Assembly: GCA_919903585.1 (NCBI GenBank)
Contig: CAKKST010000434.1
Span: 1 to 5,598 of the forward strand
From: Nitrospiria bacterium
GTDB taxonomy: Bacteria; Nitrospirota; CAKKRA01; 9FT-COMBO-42-15
DNA length: 5,598 nucleotides
Reading direction: 5' to 3'
In this document: one piece after another, positions 1-5,501 of the stretch
Numbering within the stretch: position 1 is the stretch's first letter
Layout of the letters: every line of letters begins with the position of its first letter
Made by a program: the position numbers and the translations under genes
The notes under the pieces: model-generated
What the model was told of the DNA's origin: nothing
The model's input: only the letters and a program-made list of their open reading frames with translations
Database searches by the model: none

Positions 1-315
1 GGAATATGAAGATGTGCAGCCAACAAGCAGGTGGATTCCCTGCAAGGCATTACAGGGACGGACTCTAAAAAAGAGGTTTTTAAAGATCTGGGCTGAGACA
101 AAATCTGCAATTAAAATAGTTGTAATTAATAGTATAAGAAATACCTTCTCTCTTTTTGTGCCAAGTATAAAAAGGAGGATAGCTCCTGCAATAATTAGCA
201 GCTTAAAGTTCCCAAAACTGGTTATAAAGGGCATCAGCCAGTCAAAAAGCGGATTCTTTAAAGTGATATTAATAAAAAAGAGGAGCGCCCTGTCTATCTC
301 AAGCAGATATTTCAA
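1..315 (-). CDS. PAP2-family membrane phosphatase, N-terminal part (runs off left edge)
   Basis: The reading frame stays open from a TTG at 315 to base 1 (105 codons), so the gene is partial. It begins MKYLLEIDRALLFF, a typical start for small PAP2 phosphatases, which remove phosphate from lipid phosphates or diphosphates such as undecaprenyl diphosphate at the membrane. Hydrophobic stretches lie near residues 37-52 and 57-76. K79 followed by R86-P87 fits the first PAP2 signature (K-x6-R-P). The PSGH and SR-x5-H motifs with the catalytic histidines would lie beyond the edge. TTG is chosen because an in-frame TAA (318-316) sits directly before it and the next ATG is codon 28, inside the conserved region. 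The purine-rich AAGGATAAGG just upstream can serve as ribosome binding site. Only 5 nt separate it from the DUF362 stop, which suggests co-transcription and translational coupling. The substrate cannot be told from this part. Confidence 0.8.
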   Translation of the reverse strand, partial: MKYLLEIDRALLFFINITLKNPLFDWLMPFITSFGNFKLLIIAGAILLFILGTKREKVFLILLITTILIADFVSAQIFKNLFFRVRPCNALQGIHLLVGCTSSYS

Positions 316-320
316 TTACC

Positions 321-1322
321 TTATCCTTGTAATAATATTTCTGTTAGCTTCTTTGCATATCTTTTACCGTTCTCATCATCGCTTACTATTTCAATCTCCT
401 CTGGCCGCAATATTCCAAGGCCAATTTCAACAGCCCGCGCAATCTGATCCTGTTCAAATATCTTCCTGTCCATGATAGCCTCATTGCTGCCGAGCTCTTT
501 TAGAATAGCAACTCCCACTGCATCAATTGCAATCCTGTCTGTGCCTGCAACTATCACATCTGCCCTTTTTCTTGTACCTGTCATTGGGCCCCCGTCAACA
601 AAGGCCTCTATTGCATCAAGGAGTATGAGCGACGGCTTATAGGCCTGATTTATCTCTGCTATCATCTTTCTCATGCTAAGGAATGATGTATGAAGCTCCC
701 TCATATTATCTTTGTGAGTAACTCCAACAGAAAGTTTTAGTGACATTGTAAATACACCGCCAAAGCGGTGTGTCTTTAAACAGCAGGCGCTTACAATGCA
801 CTCTGAATCAAGTATAGGCTTTGCCACATAAAAACCATCCCTCCAGTGGCTTTCTTTTGGCTTAACCTTCACCCAGCCCTCAGGAGGCAGCTCCTCAAAA
901 TTAATAAGCCCTGCGCCGAGATTTTTGCAAATGTTATATATGCCCTTATCTTTTAGAACATCCGCAGTATCAGGCGGGCCACTCCTCTCACCTACTGTAA
1001 TCCCCTTTGCACCCATCCCCTTTAGATGGAGTATAAGATTAGTTAGTGTATCATTATGCGTGGATCCGGGAAAAGGGTCTGCTGTATTGAAATTTGGTTT
1101 TAGCAACACATTTTTCCCCTTAACAGAATTTATCCCCAAGAGGTCTATCGCCCTTTTAATACCTGCTGCCCTGTCAGATGTTTTTATAAGAGAGACCTTT
1201 GTTTTTGCCATGTTAGTGGCCATTTGTGAAGTTTCTGCTTTAGCAGGTGTTATACCCCTATCCCCTGTTATTGCCAATAGAGCTCCCCCTGCTATTGATG
1301 TTATAAACTCACGTCTGTTCAT
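321..1322 (-). CDS. DUF362 domain protein with Tat signal peptide
   Basis: This 333-residue protein starts MNRREFITSIAGGALLAI, a twin-arginine (Tat) signal with R3-R4 and a hydrophobic core, probably cut after A27-K-A29. It should therefore be exported folded, likely with a cofactor or as part of a complex. The rest matches the DUF362 family: VLLKPNFN (72-79), KTHRFGGVFTMSLKLSVG (183-200), LLDAIEAFVDGGPMTGT (234-250) and DRIAIDAVGVAILKELG (262-278). Many DUF362 proteins carry a C-terminal ferredoxin domain; this one does not. Its only cysteines are C132, C175, C180 and C181, with no CxxCxxC motif. The biochemical role of the family is not settled, so I give no reaction. The ATG at 1322 has an AAAGG ribosome binding site (1334-1330) 7 nt upstream. 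It is the first gene of a minus-strand pair with the PAP2 gene and diverges from the kinase operon. Confidence 0.88.
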   Translation of the reverse strand: MNRREFITSIAGGALLAITGDRGITPAKAETSQMATNMAKTKVSLIKTSDRAAGIKRAIDLLGINSVKGKNVLLKPNFNTADPFPGSTHNDTLTNLILHLKGMGAKGITVGERSGPPDTADVLKDKGIYNICKNLGAGLINFEELPPEGWVKVKPKESHWRDGFYVAKPILDSECIVSACCLKTHRFGGVFTMSLKLSVGVTHKDNMRELHTSFLSMRKMIAEINQAYKPSLILLDAIEAFVDGGPMTGTRKRADVIVAGTDRIAIDAVGVAILKELGSNEAIMDRKIFEQDQIARAVEIGLGILRPEEIEIVSDDENGKRYAKKLTEILLQG

Positions 1323-1334
1323 TTTTTTACCTTT
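1323..1334 (-). promoter_or_regulatory. Ribosome binding site of the DUF362 gene
   Basis: On the minus strand AAAGG (1334-1330) precedes the ATG at 1322 with a 7-nt, A-only-but-one spacer. This supports the start that gives a complete Tat signal peptide. Confidence 0.6.
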
Positions 1335-1376
1335 AAAACTCTTTCATAGCCCTTCTACTTCAAACATTCCTTAAAG

Positions 1377-1398
1377 AATAATAACCTATTTTATTATT
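1377..1398. repeat. AT-only inverted repeat in the divergent intergenic region
   Basis: AATAATAA (1377-1384) and TTATTATT (1391-1398) form a perfect 8-bp dyad around a 6-nt loop. It lies 55 bases upstream of the DUF362 start inside a very AT-rich stretch (about 1370-1425). It could be a regulator site, part of an UP-like element, or chance in low-complexity DNA. No convincing -35/-10 pair for the minus strand could be fixed here. Confidence 0.35.
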
Positions 1399-1426
1399 AT
1401 TTTGTAGTAAAAAATTTAAATACCAC

Positions 1427-1471
1427 TCTCTTTTCATTTAGGGTTACGGGACTCTATGTAACTAAAAGAGA
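1427..1471. repeat. Nested inverted repeat abutting the upstream kinase promoter
   Basis: TCTCTTTT (1427-1434) pairs perfectly with AAAAGAGA (1464-1471). Inside it GTTAC (1443-1447) pairs with GTAAC (1458-1462). The right outer arm ends one base before the -35 box at 1472. The position suits an activator or repressor site for the kinase operon, possibly also seen by the divergent DUF362 promoter. Function is inferred from position and symmetry only. Confidence 0.45.
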
Positions 1472-1500
1472 TTGCAGATTTCTGGGGAATCCATTATACT
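1472..1500 (+). promoter_or_regulatory. Sigma70-like promoter P1 for the kinase operon
   Basis: TTGCAG (1472-1477) and TATACT (1495-1500) are separated by exactly 17 bases. Transcription would start near 1507, leaving a leader of about 96 nt before the ATG at 1603. Confidence 0.55.
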
Positions 1501-1539
1501 ACTGAATAATTAAAGAGGTTGAGGGGAGAAACTGATATT

Positions 1540-1575
1540 TCAAGACTTGACCCTATAATCCTCTCATTTTATACA
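1540..1575 (+). promoter_or_regulatory. Sigma70-like promoter P2 for the kinase operon, with a dyad on its -35 box
   Basis: TTGACC (1547-1552) and TATACA (1570-1575) are separated by exactly 17 bases, predicting a start near 1582 and a leader of about 20 nt. The 11-bp palindrome TCAAG-A-CTTGA (1540-1550) covers the first bases of the -35 box and could be a small operator. A start here would exclude translation from the TTG at 1519 and favours the ATG at 1603. Confidence 0.5.
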
Positions 1576-1590
1576 CTACCAAGATTTTTT

Positions 1591-1605
1591 AAGGCACCGA
1601 TCATG
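1591..1605 (+). promoter_or_regulatory. Ribosome binding site and start codon of the sensor kinase
   Basis: AAGG (1591-1594) lies 8 nt before the ATG at 1603. The frame is open back to a TTG at 1519, but that codon has no spaced Shine-Dalgarno, and it would put 28 residues without recognisable character ahead of the first membrane span. Confidence 0.55.
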
Positions 1606-4209
1606 AAGCTGGGTATACAGAAGAAGGTCGTCATCTCCATCGTTATTGTAGGTATGCTGCCTCTCCTGGTGGGGCTTTATCTTACCTACCTTGACGGGAA
1701 GACCACTCGCAGGAACTCTATTGGCGCAAGCTTCCAGGAGCTGGCCAAGGAGACCGCGGACAAGATCGATATGGTGATTGGAAGAGAGGTGATCGATACC
1801 CAGAGGCTTGCTCTCTCCCCCAACATACGTGCTGCAATAAAAAAGAGGGGCAGTGATCCAGCGTTGATCCATTATCTCAGGGAATTCAAGAGATATGATG
1901 AGCGGGCGGTTCACAGCCTTCTGGTCGTTGATTCTGAGGGAAGATTTATTGCAGGGATCAATGAAAGCAATAAAGGTGACTACAAGAACGAAAATTGGTT
2001 TACGGGCGCGTATAACGGCGACAAGGGAAGGGTCTATGTCGGAGATTTAAAGCTTGAAGGGGAGACAGATGTGTACCTGATAAATATCGCGGTGCCCGTC
2101 ATGGACGGCGGCGCAGCCATCGGTCTGCTTGTGATCAGGTACAGCGTGGATAAACTTCTTTCGGTCATCAATAGTGTGCGGATCGAAGAGACCGGTCATG
2201 CAAACCTCGTCGATTCTTCGGGAACGATCATTATGTGCCCCATCTTTCCCCTCCGCAGTCACCAGGTGAGTTCCGATCTCATTGCAACGATCTCGCAGAC
2301 CCGGCCCGGGTGGGGCGTGGTCAGGGACGATGCCCATGGCGGACACGGTTCCATCATAGGTTTTGCGCCGGTACGCTCTACCATCATATCGGAAAACGGC
2401 TGGTTCGACGGCAAAAGGTGGTATATTTTTACACGGCAAAGCCCTGAGGAAGTCTACGCGCCGATCTATGCCCTCCTCTCTCGCATATCCTTGTTCGGCG
2501 CGGCCCTGATAGCCCTTCTTTCTCTCATGGGTGTCTACGCCGCCAGGAAGATCGTAAAACCTATCGATGAACTCTATAAAGGCGTTGAGCACTTTGAACG
2601 GGGGGATCTCGGGTATCGTCTTGCCATCAAAACAAACGATGAGATAGAAAAGCTGGCGGATGAATTCAACCGGATGGCCGGCACCATCCAGGAGACCTAT
2701 TCAAATCTTCAGAACCGGACGATGGAGCTTGAAACATCGGAGGAACGGTATAAGGACCTCATAGAGAACTCTCCGGAGATGATACATTCCGTAAATGCCG
2801 ACAGATTCTTTGTGAACGTAAATAAGACTGAGCTCAATACCGTGGGCTATGCCCTGGCCGAGATGATGCGCATGAGGATAGACGATATTGTGCCCGACGA
2901 TTTCAGGGAAAGGATGAAGGACCATATAGCGCAGGCGATAGAGAAAGGCATCAGCACGGTTGAGGCCCAGTTTATCACCAAGAACGGCAGGCGGATCGAT
3001 GTGGAGGTGACGGCTACTGCCTTATATGACCCTATAAGCGGCGAATTCGTCAGAACAAGGGCCTTTGTAAGGGATATTACGGAGCGGAAGAAACTGGAAG
3101 GCGCAATCAGAGAATCCGAGGAGAAGTACAAGAACCTGTTCGACAGTTTGACAGACTCGCTCTTCATGCTTGATACGGAAGGACGGGTGACGGCGGTCAA
3201 CAGGAAACAGGAGGAGGTTTTAGGTTATTTGAGAGACATTATCATTGGCCGCGAGTTCCCGGCAATCCTGTCGGAAGAGGACAGAAAGAAGTTTGCCGAC
3301 CTCTTGGAGCGAACGCTGGGCGGTAATAATCAGCCGACGGTGGAAGTCAGTGTGTTGAACCAAAGAGGAGAGCTTCTTATAATGGAGATGGATATTATTG
3401 GCATTAGGAAGAACGAGAAGATGGATTTCATGGTGATCCATCTGCGGGACATAACCAAGAAGAAGGAGCTGGAGGGACAATTGTTAAGAGCCGAGAGGTT
3501 CAATGCCTTAAGCCACTTCTCCTCCATGCTTGCCCATGACCTCCGCAACCCCATCATCGGTATCAGGCAACGTCTCAAAAGCCTCCAGAGTACCATAGGC
3601 ACATCGAATCCCAAAGTCACGAACCGTGTGCTGGCGGATATTATCTCCAGCAGCGAACTCCTCCTGGGGTTGATCAACGACGTCCTGGATGTATACCAGA
3701 ACAGCTATGAAGACCTCCCGTTGATCTTTTCCACCTTCCCTGTTACCGAGGCTGTCGAAGAGGCAATCAAGCTCCTGCAGATAGAAGCGGAAGAAAAGAA
3801 TATGAGGGTATGTCTGCACTGCGAGGACAGGTCCACAGCAATACATGCCGACATGCGGCGGTTGAAGAGGGTCTTTATCAACCTCCTGGATAACGCCATC
3901 CAGTATTCGGATGCTGGCGGCATGGTGGATATCACGTTCAGACTGACGGGAGGCGGCGGGGGAGATCTGTTGTTTACAATGGAAGATGAAGGCATTGGCA
4001 TTCCTCCATCGAAGCTTGCGAATATTTTTGAGCCGCTCTACAAGGTCGGCAAGAAGGAGATCAAACGAGGGACCGGTCTTGGTCTCTACTTCTGCAAGGT
4101 TATCGTTGATGCCCACGGCGGGAAGATCTGGGCTGAAAACAGACCCGAGAAAGGCGCCGTATTTTATATTACATTGCCCGTGAGGGGAGGTGAGGGGCAT
4201 GTCCATTAA
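1603..4209 (+). CDS. Membrane sensor histidine kinase (Cache-like sensor, HAMP, two PAS, HisKA, HATPase)
   Basis: This 868-residue kinase should sense a signal outside the inner membrane and phosphorylate the regulator encoded next. In order: a membrane span (about 9-30); a roughly 260-residue outer region (31-290) with Cache-like blocks, SLLVVDSEGRFIAGI (105-119) and VYVGDLKLEGETDVYLINIA (144-163), and a second similar block near 197-215; a second span (about 293-313); a HAMP linker (about 314-366); two PAS domains (about 381-495 and 506-618), each closing with a PAC-like RDIT motif; and HisKA with the box HDLRNP, where H645 is the expected phosphate acceptor. The ATPase domain has an N box NLLDNAIQYS (760-769), G1 DEGIGI (795-800), F box IFEPLYK (808-814) and G2 GTGLGL (823-828). 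All catalytic boxes are present, so it should be active. The ligand is unknown; small organic acids or amino acids are common for dCache domains, but this is not shown. Its last 11 bases overlap the regulator gene. Confidence 0.93.
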   Translation: MKLGIQKKVVISIVIVGMLPLLVGLYLTYLDGKTTRRNSIGASFQELAKETADKIDMVIGREVIDTQRLALSPNIRAAIKKRGSDPALIHYLREFKRYDERAVHSLLVVDSEGRFIAGINESNKGDYKNENWFTGAYNGDKGRVYVGDLKLEGETDVYLINIAVPVMDGGAAIGLLVIRYSVDKLLSVINSVRIEETGHANLVDSSGTIIMCPIFPLRSHQVSSDLIATISQTRPGWGVVRDDAHGGHGSIIGFAPVRSTIISENGWFDGKRWYIFTRQSPEEVYAPIYALLSRISLFGAALIALLSLMGVYAARKIVKPIDELYKGVEHFERGDLGYRLAIKTNDEIEKLADEFNRMAGTIQETYSNLQNRTMELETSEERYKDLIENSPEMIHSVNADRFFVNVNKTELNTVGYALAEMMRMRIDDIVPDDFRERMKDHIAQAIEKGISTVEAQFITKNGRRIDVEVTATALYDPISGEFVRTRAFVRDITERKKLEGAIRESEEKYKNLFDSLTDSLFMLDTEGRVTAVNRKQEEVLGYLRDIIIGREFPAILSEEDRKKFADLLERTLGGNNQPTVEVSVLNQRGELLIMEMDIIGIRKNEKMDFMVIHLRDITKKKELEGQLLRAERFNALSHFSSMLAHDLRNPIIGIRQRLKSLQSTIGTSNPKVTNRVLADIISSSELLLGLINDVLDVYQNSYEDLPLIFSTFPVTEAVEEAIKLLQIEAEEKNMRVCLHCEDRSTAIHADMRRLKRVFINLLDNAIQYSDAGGMVDITFRLTGGGGGDLLFTMEDEGIGIPPSKLANIFEPLYKVGKKEIKRGTGLGLYFCKVIVDAHGGKIWAENRPEKGAVFYITLPVRGGEGHVH
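4181..4201 (+). promoter_or_regulatory. Strong ribosome binding site of the response regulator inside the kinase gene
   Basis: GGGAGGTGA (4184-4192) is close to a full anti-16S match and ends 6 nt before the ATG at 4199. TGAGGGG occurs twice around it (4181-4187 and 4191-4197). The GTG at 4190 lies inside the Shine-Dalgarno itself, so ATG 4199 is the better start. The overlap implies translational coupling to the kinase. Confidence 0.75.
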
Positions 4210-4858
4210 GATTCTCATAGCCGATGACCAGCGGCTATTTCGCCAGGGGCTGAGGAGCCTTCTGGAGCAGGAGGATGACCTTATTGTGGTCGGGGAGGCC
4301 GCGGACGGCCAGGACGCCTTCACCCTGGCCCAGAAGACAAATCCCGATATAATCCTCATGGATGTGGAGATGCCCAAACTTGACGGCATTAAAGCTACGG
4401 AGATGATCCTTGAACGGAATCGTGGCGTCAGGATACTGATGCTCTCCGTATATAATGAAGATGAAAGGGTGGTCGCCGCTCTCCGTGCAGGGGCGTCCGG
4501 CTATATCCTAAAGGACGCCGAACACACAGAATTCATCAGGATAATACGGAGCACCCATGCCGGAGAAAAGATAACTTCACCTTTCCTGGCTAATCTTGCG
4601 CCCCTGGCGCCTTCGCCACAAGGCGCACCGCAGAACGATGAGGACATGGAAAAGGAGATGGACGAAAAGTTCTCACTTACAGAACGGGAGAAGGAAATGC
4701 TGCGATTGCTCCTCCAGGGAAAGAGCAACAAAGAGATATCAGCACTCACATATGTATCGACAGAAACCGTCAAGTCCCACCTGCAGAATATCTATAAGAA
4801 ACTCGACGTCAGGAGCAGATTGGAAGCGGTTACCCTCTTCCTTAAGGAAAAGCGCTAA
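4199..4858 (+). CDS. NarL/FixJ-type response regulator (REC plus LuxR HTH)
   Basis: This 219-residue DNA-binding regulator is very likely the partner of the kinase before it. The receiver domain (about 3-120) has the acidic pair D9-D10, the phosphate-accepting D55 in ILMDVEMP, S83 in the Thr/Ser switch position and K105 in GYILKDA, so it looks functional. A linker rich in Ala, Pro and acidic residues (about 128-155) leads to a LuxR-type helix-turn-helix (about 156-217): SLTEREKEMLRLLLQGKSN followed by KEIS, with recognition-helix residues STETVKSHLQNIYKKL. Length and layout are normal for the family. ATG 4199 is chosen over GTG 4190 because of the Shine-Dalgarno spacing and because it leaves a standard MSIKILIADDQ start. 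It overlaps the kinase by 11 nt. Target promoters are unknown; autoregulation through the dyads at 1427-1550 is possible but unproven. Confidence 0.95.
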   Translation: MSIKILIADDQRLFRQGLRSLLEQEDDLIVVGEAADGQDAFTLAQKTNPDIILMDVEMPKLDGIKATEMILERNRGVRILMLSVYNEDERVVAALRAGASGYILKDAEHTEFIRIIRSTHAGEKITSPFLANLAPLAPSPQGAPQNDEDMEKEMDEKFSLTEREKEMLRLLLQGKSNKEISALTYVSTETVKSHLQNIYKKLDVRSRLEAVTLFLKEKR

Positions 4859-4931
4859 CAGCACTTGCCGTAATTTAATCATCCCCGTCACATTATCACT
4901 TCCCCCCGTCATGGGATATCTATTTCACGGC

Positions 4932-4943
4932 GATTTTAAAATC
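4932..4943. repeat. 12-bp perfect palindrome in the gap after the regulator
   Basis: GATTTTAAAATC is self-complementary over 12 bases. It lies in the 257-base gap (4859-5115), where I see no gene and no clear rho-independent terminator (no GC-rich stem followed by a T run). It sits about 90 bases upstream of the small gene's promoter. AT-only centres of this kind arise by chance easily. Confidence 0.3.
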
Positions 4944-5035
4944 ATGTTTATTATTAAGTGGTTACAGCACCTTCTACTCCTTTTTGGGGGTATCTCTCAC
5001 CTCAAAATACTATGAAAAATCATACTTGTGGGGAA

Positions 5036-5064
5036 TTTACATCTTTTGCAGCATAAAGTATAGT
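5036..5064 (+). promoter_or_regulatory. Sigma70-like promoter of the small membrane-protein gene
   Basis: TTTACA (5036-5041) and TATAGT (5059-5064) are 17 bases apart, each one mismatch from consensus. The predicted start near 5071 gives a leader of about 45 nt. This suggests the small gene is transcribed independently of the two-component operon. Confidence 0.6.
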
Positions 5065-5100
5065 ATAAACCATAGAAAGCAGAATAGCTTCTGAAGAAGA

Positions 5101-5118
5101 AAGGGGGTGAATTTCATG
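5101..5118 (+). promoter_or_regulatory. Strong ribosome binding site of the small membrane-protein gene
   Basis: AAGGGGGTGA (5101-5110) lies 5 nt before the ATG at 5116. The GTG at 5107 is part of this Shine-Dalgarno and is therefore not preferred as start. Confidence 0.7.
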
Positions 5119-5325
5119 AGTCTTACATCGAGGGTTATGTCGCATGAGTATGCAGGAGGCAGAGAGAAACGCCTGGAGATAGCAAAAGAAGAGACAATGA
5201 GTTCGGCGAGCGGCCTCTTACTGGCGCTTTTGGCGCTTGTCTTTTCCGTGATTGCAGGCTGGGCGATGATAGCTTATCCTGAAATATTCGTACCGACCAA
5301 TATATGGGGAGTACCCCCTTTATAA
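5116..5325 (+). CDS. Small single-span membrane protein, function unknown
   Basis: I do not recognise this 69-residue protein. The first 29 residues are charged and mixed (RVMSHEYAGGREKRLEIAKE), then comes one hydrophobic span (about 31-54, SGLLLALLALVFSVIAGWAM followed by IAY), then a short tail ending in NIWGVPPL. Basic residues before the span suggest the N-terminus is in the cytoplasm and the Pro-rich tail outside. A consensus-like promoter and a strong ribosome binding site precede it, which makes it more than a chance frame. An internal ATG at 5197 would give a 42-residue form that is mostly the span; its upstream sequence is a weaker binding site. It lies between the two-component operon and the transposase. 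It could be a membrane-complex subunit, a small regulator of a membrane protein, or a toxin-like peptide; nothing in the sequence decides. Confidence 0.7.
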   Translation: MSLTSRVMSHEYAGGREKRLEIAKEETMSSASGLLLALLALVFSVIAGWAMIAYPEIFVPTNIWGVPPL

Positions 5326-5427
5326 AAGGGTATGGGTATGGGATATTGAGGGTTTAATGCCGCGCCGCGCTATAAACACTGCCGTGGAGAACGTATCGAG
5401 GGGAAAAACGTCATGAGATGCGGCAAC

Positions 5428-5451
5428 GAATATAGGGGGGAATATAGGGGG
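5428..5451. repeat. Perfect tandem duplication of a 12-bp unit
   Basis: GAATATAGGGGG occurs twice head to tail (5428-5439 and 5440-5451) without mismatch. The second copy runs straight into GTCAAATC and the hairpin before the transposase gene. The upstream gap (5326-5427) shows no gene; it contains only a short GGGTAT pair and a GC-rich patch (5358-5370). Confidence 0.8.
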
Positions 5452-5470
5452 TCAAATCTTCATTATTGAC
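5451..5470 (+). repeat. Short hairpin ahead of the RAYT gene
   Basis: GTCAA (5451-5455) pairs with TTGAC (5466-5470) around a 10-nt loop. The right arm is also most of the -35 box at 5466-5471. IS200/IS605 and REP-type Y1 transposases act on short hairpins at element ends, so this is a candidate end or autoregulatory site; a 5-bp stem is weak evidence alone. Confidence 0.4.
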
Positions 5471-5494
5471 AATTTGCCTGAGATATGATATAAA
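5466..5494 (+). promoter_or_regulatory. Near-consensus sigma70 promoter of the RAYT gene
   Basis: TTGACA (5466-5471) and TATAAA (5489-5494) are 17 bases apart. Predicted initiation near 5501 falls at or next to the ATG at 5502, so the transcript may have no leader. No Shine-Dalgarno is visible before that ATG. Confidence 0.6.
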
Positions 5495-5501
5495 CTTGGT
5501 C

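Noticed and set aside
60..80. Possible frameshift in the PAP2 gene at a T run that would create a TAG.
   Set aside because: A recount gives six T's on the minus strand, so the frame continues into the R-V-R-P motif without a stop.
1519..1602. A longer kinase starting at TTG 1519 (28 extra residues).
   Set aside because: No spaced Shine-Dalgarno, a good promoter lies inside this stretch, and ATG 1603 gives a normal N-terminal membrane span.
4190..4198. Regulator start at GTG 4190.
   Set aside because: The GTG is part of the Shine-Dalgarno for ATG 4199.
3508..4389. A 293-codon open frame antisense to the kinase and regulator.
   Set aside because: It lies opposite two genes with clear catalytic motifs, crosses both of them, and its product shows no recognisable domain.
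4596..5015. A 139-codon plus-strand frame overlapping the regulator's 3' half.
   Set aside because: It is a +1-type shadow of the LuxR HTH coding region, with low-complexity basic composition and no supporting start signal.
5311..5331. CCCTTT/AAAGGG hairpin at the end of the small gene as a terminator.
   Set aside because: The stem is 6 bp with a 3-nt loop, it includes the stop codon, and no T run follows.
5358..5425. TGCCGC (5358-5363) and GCGGCA (5420-5425) as element ends.
   Set aside because: A 6-bp match separated by 56 bases in a GC-rich patch is expected by chance.
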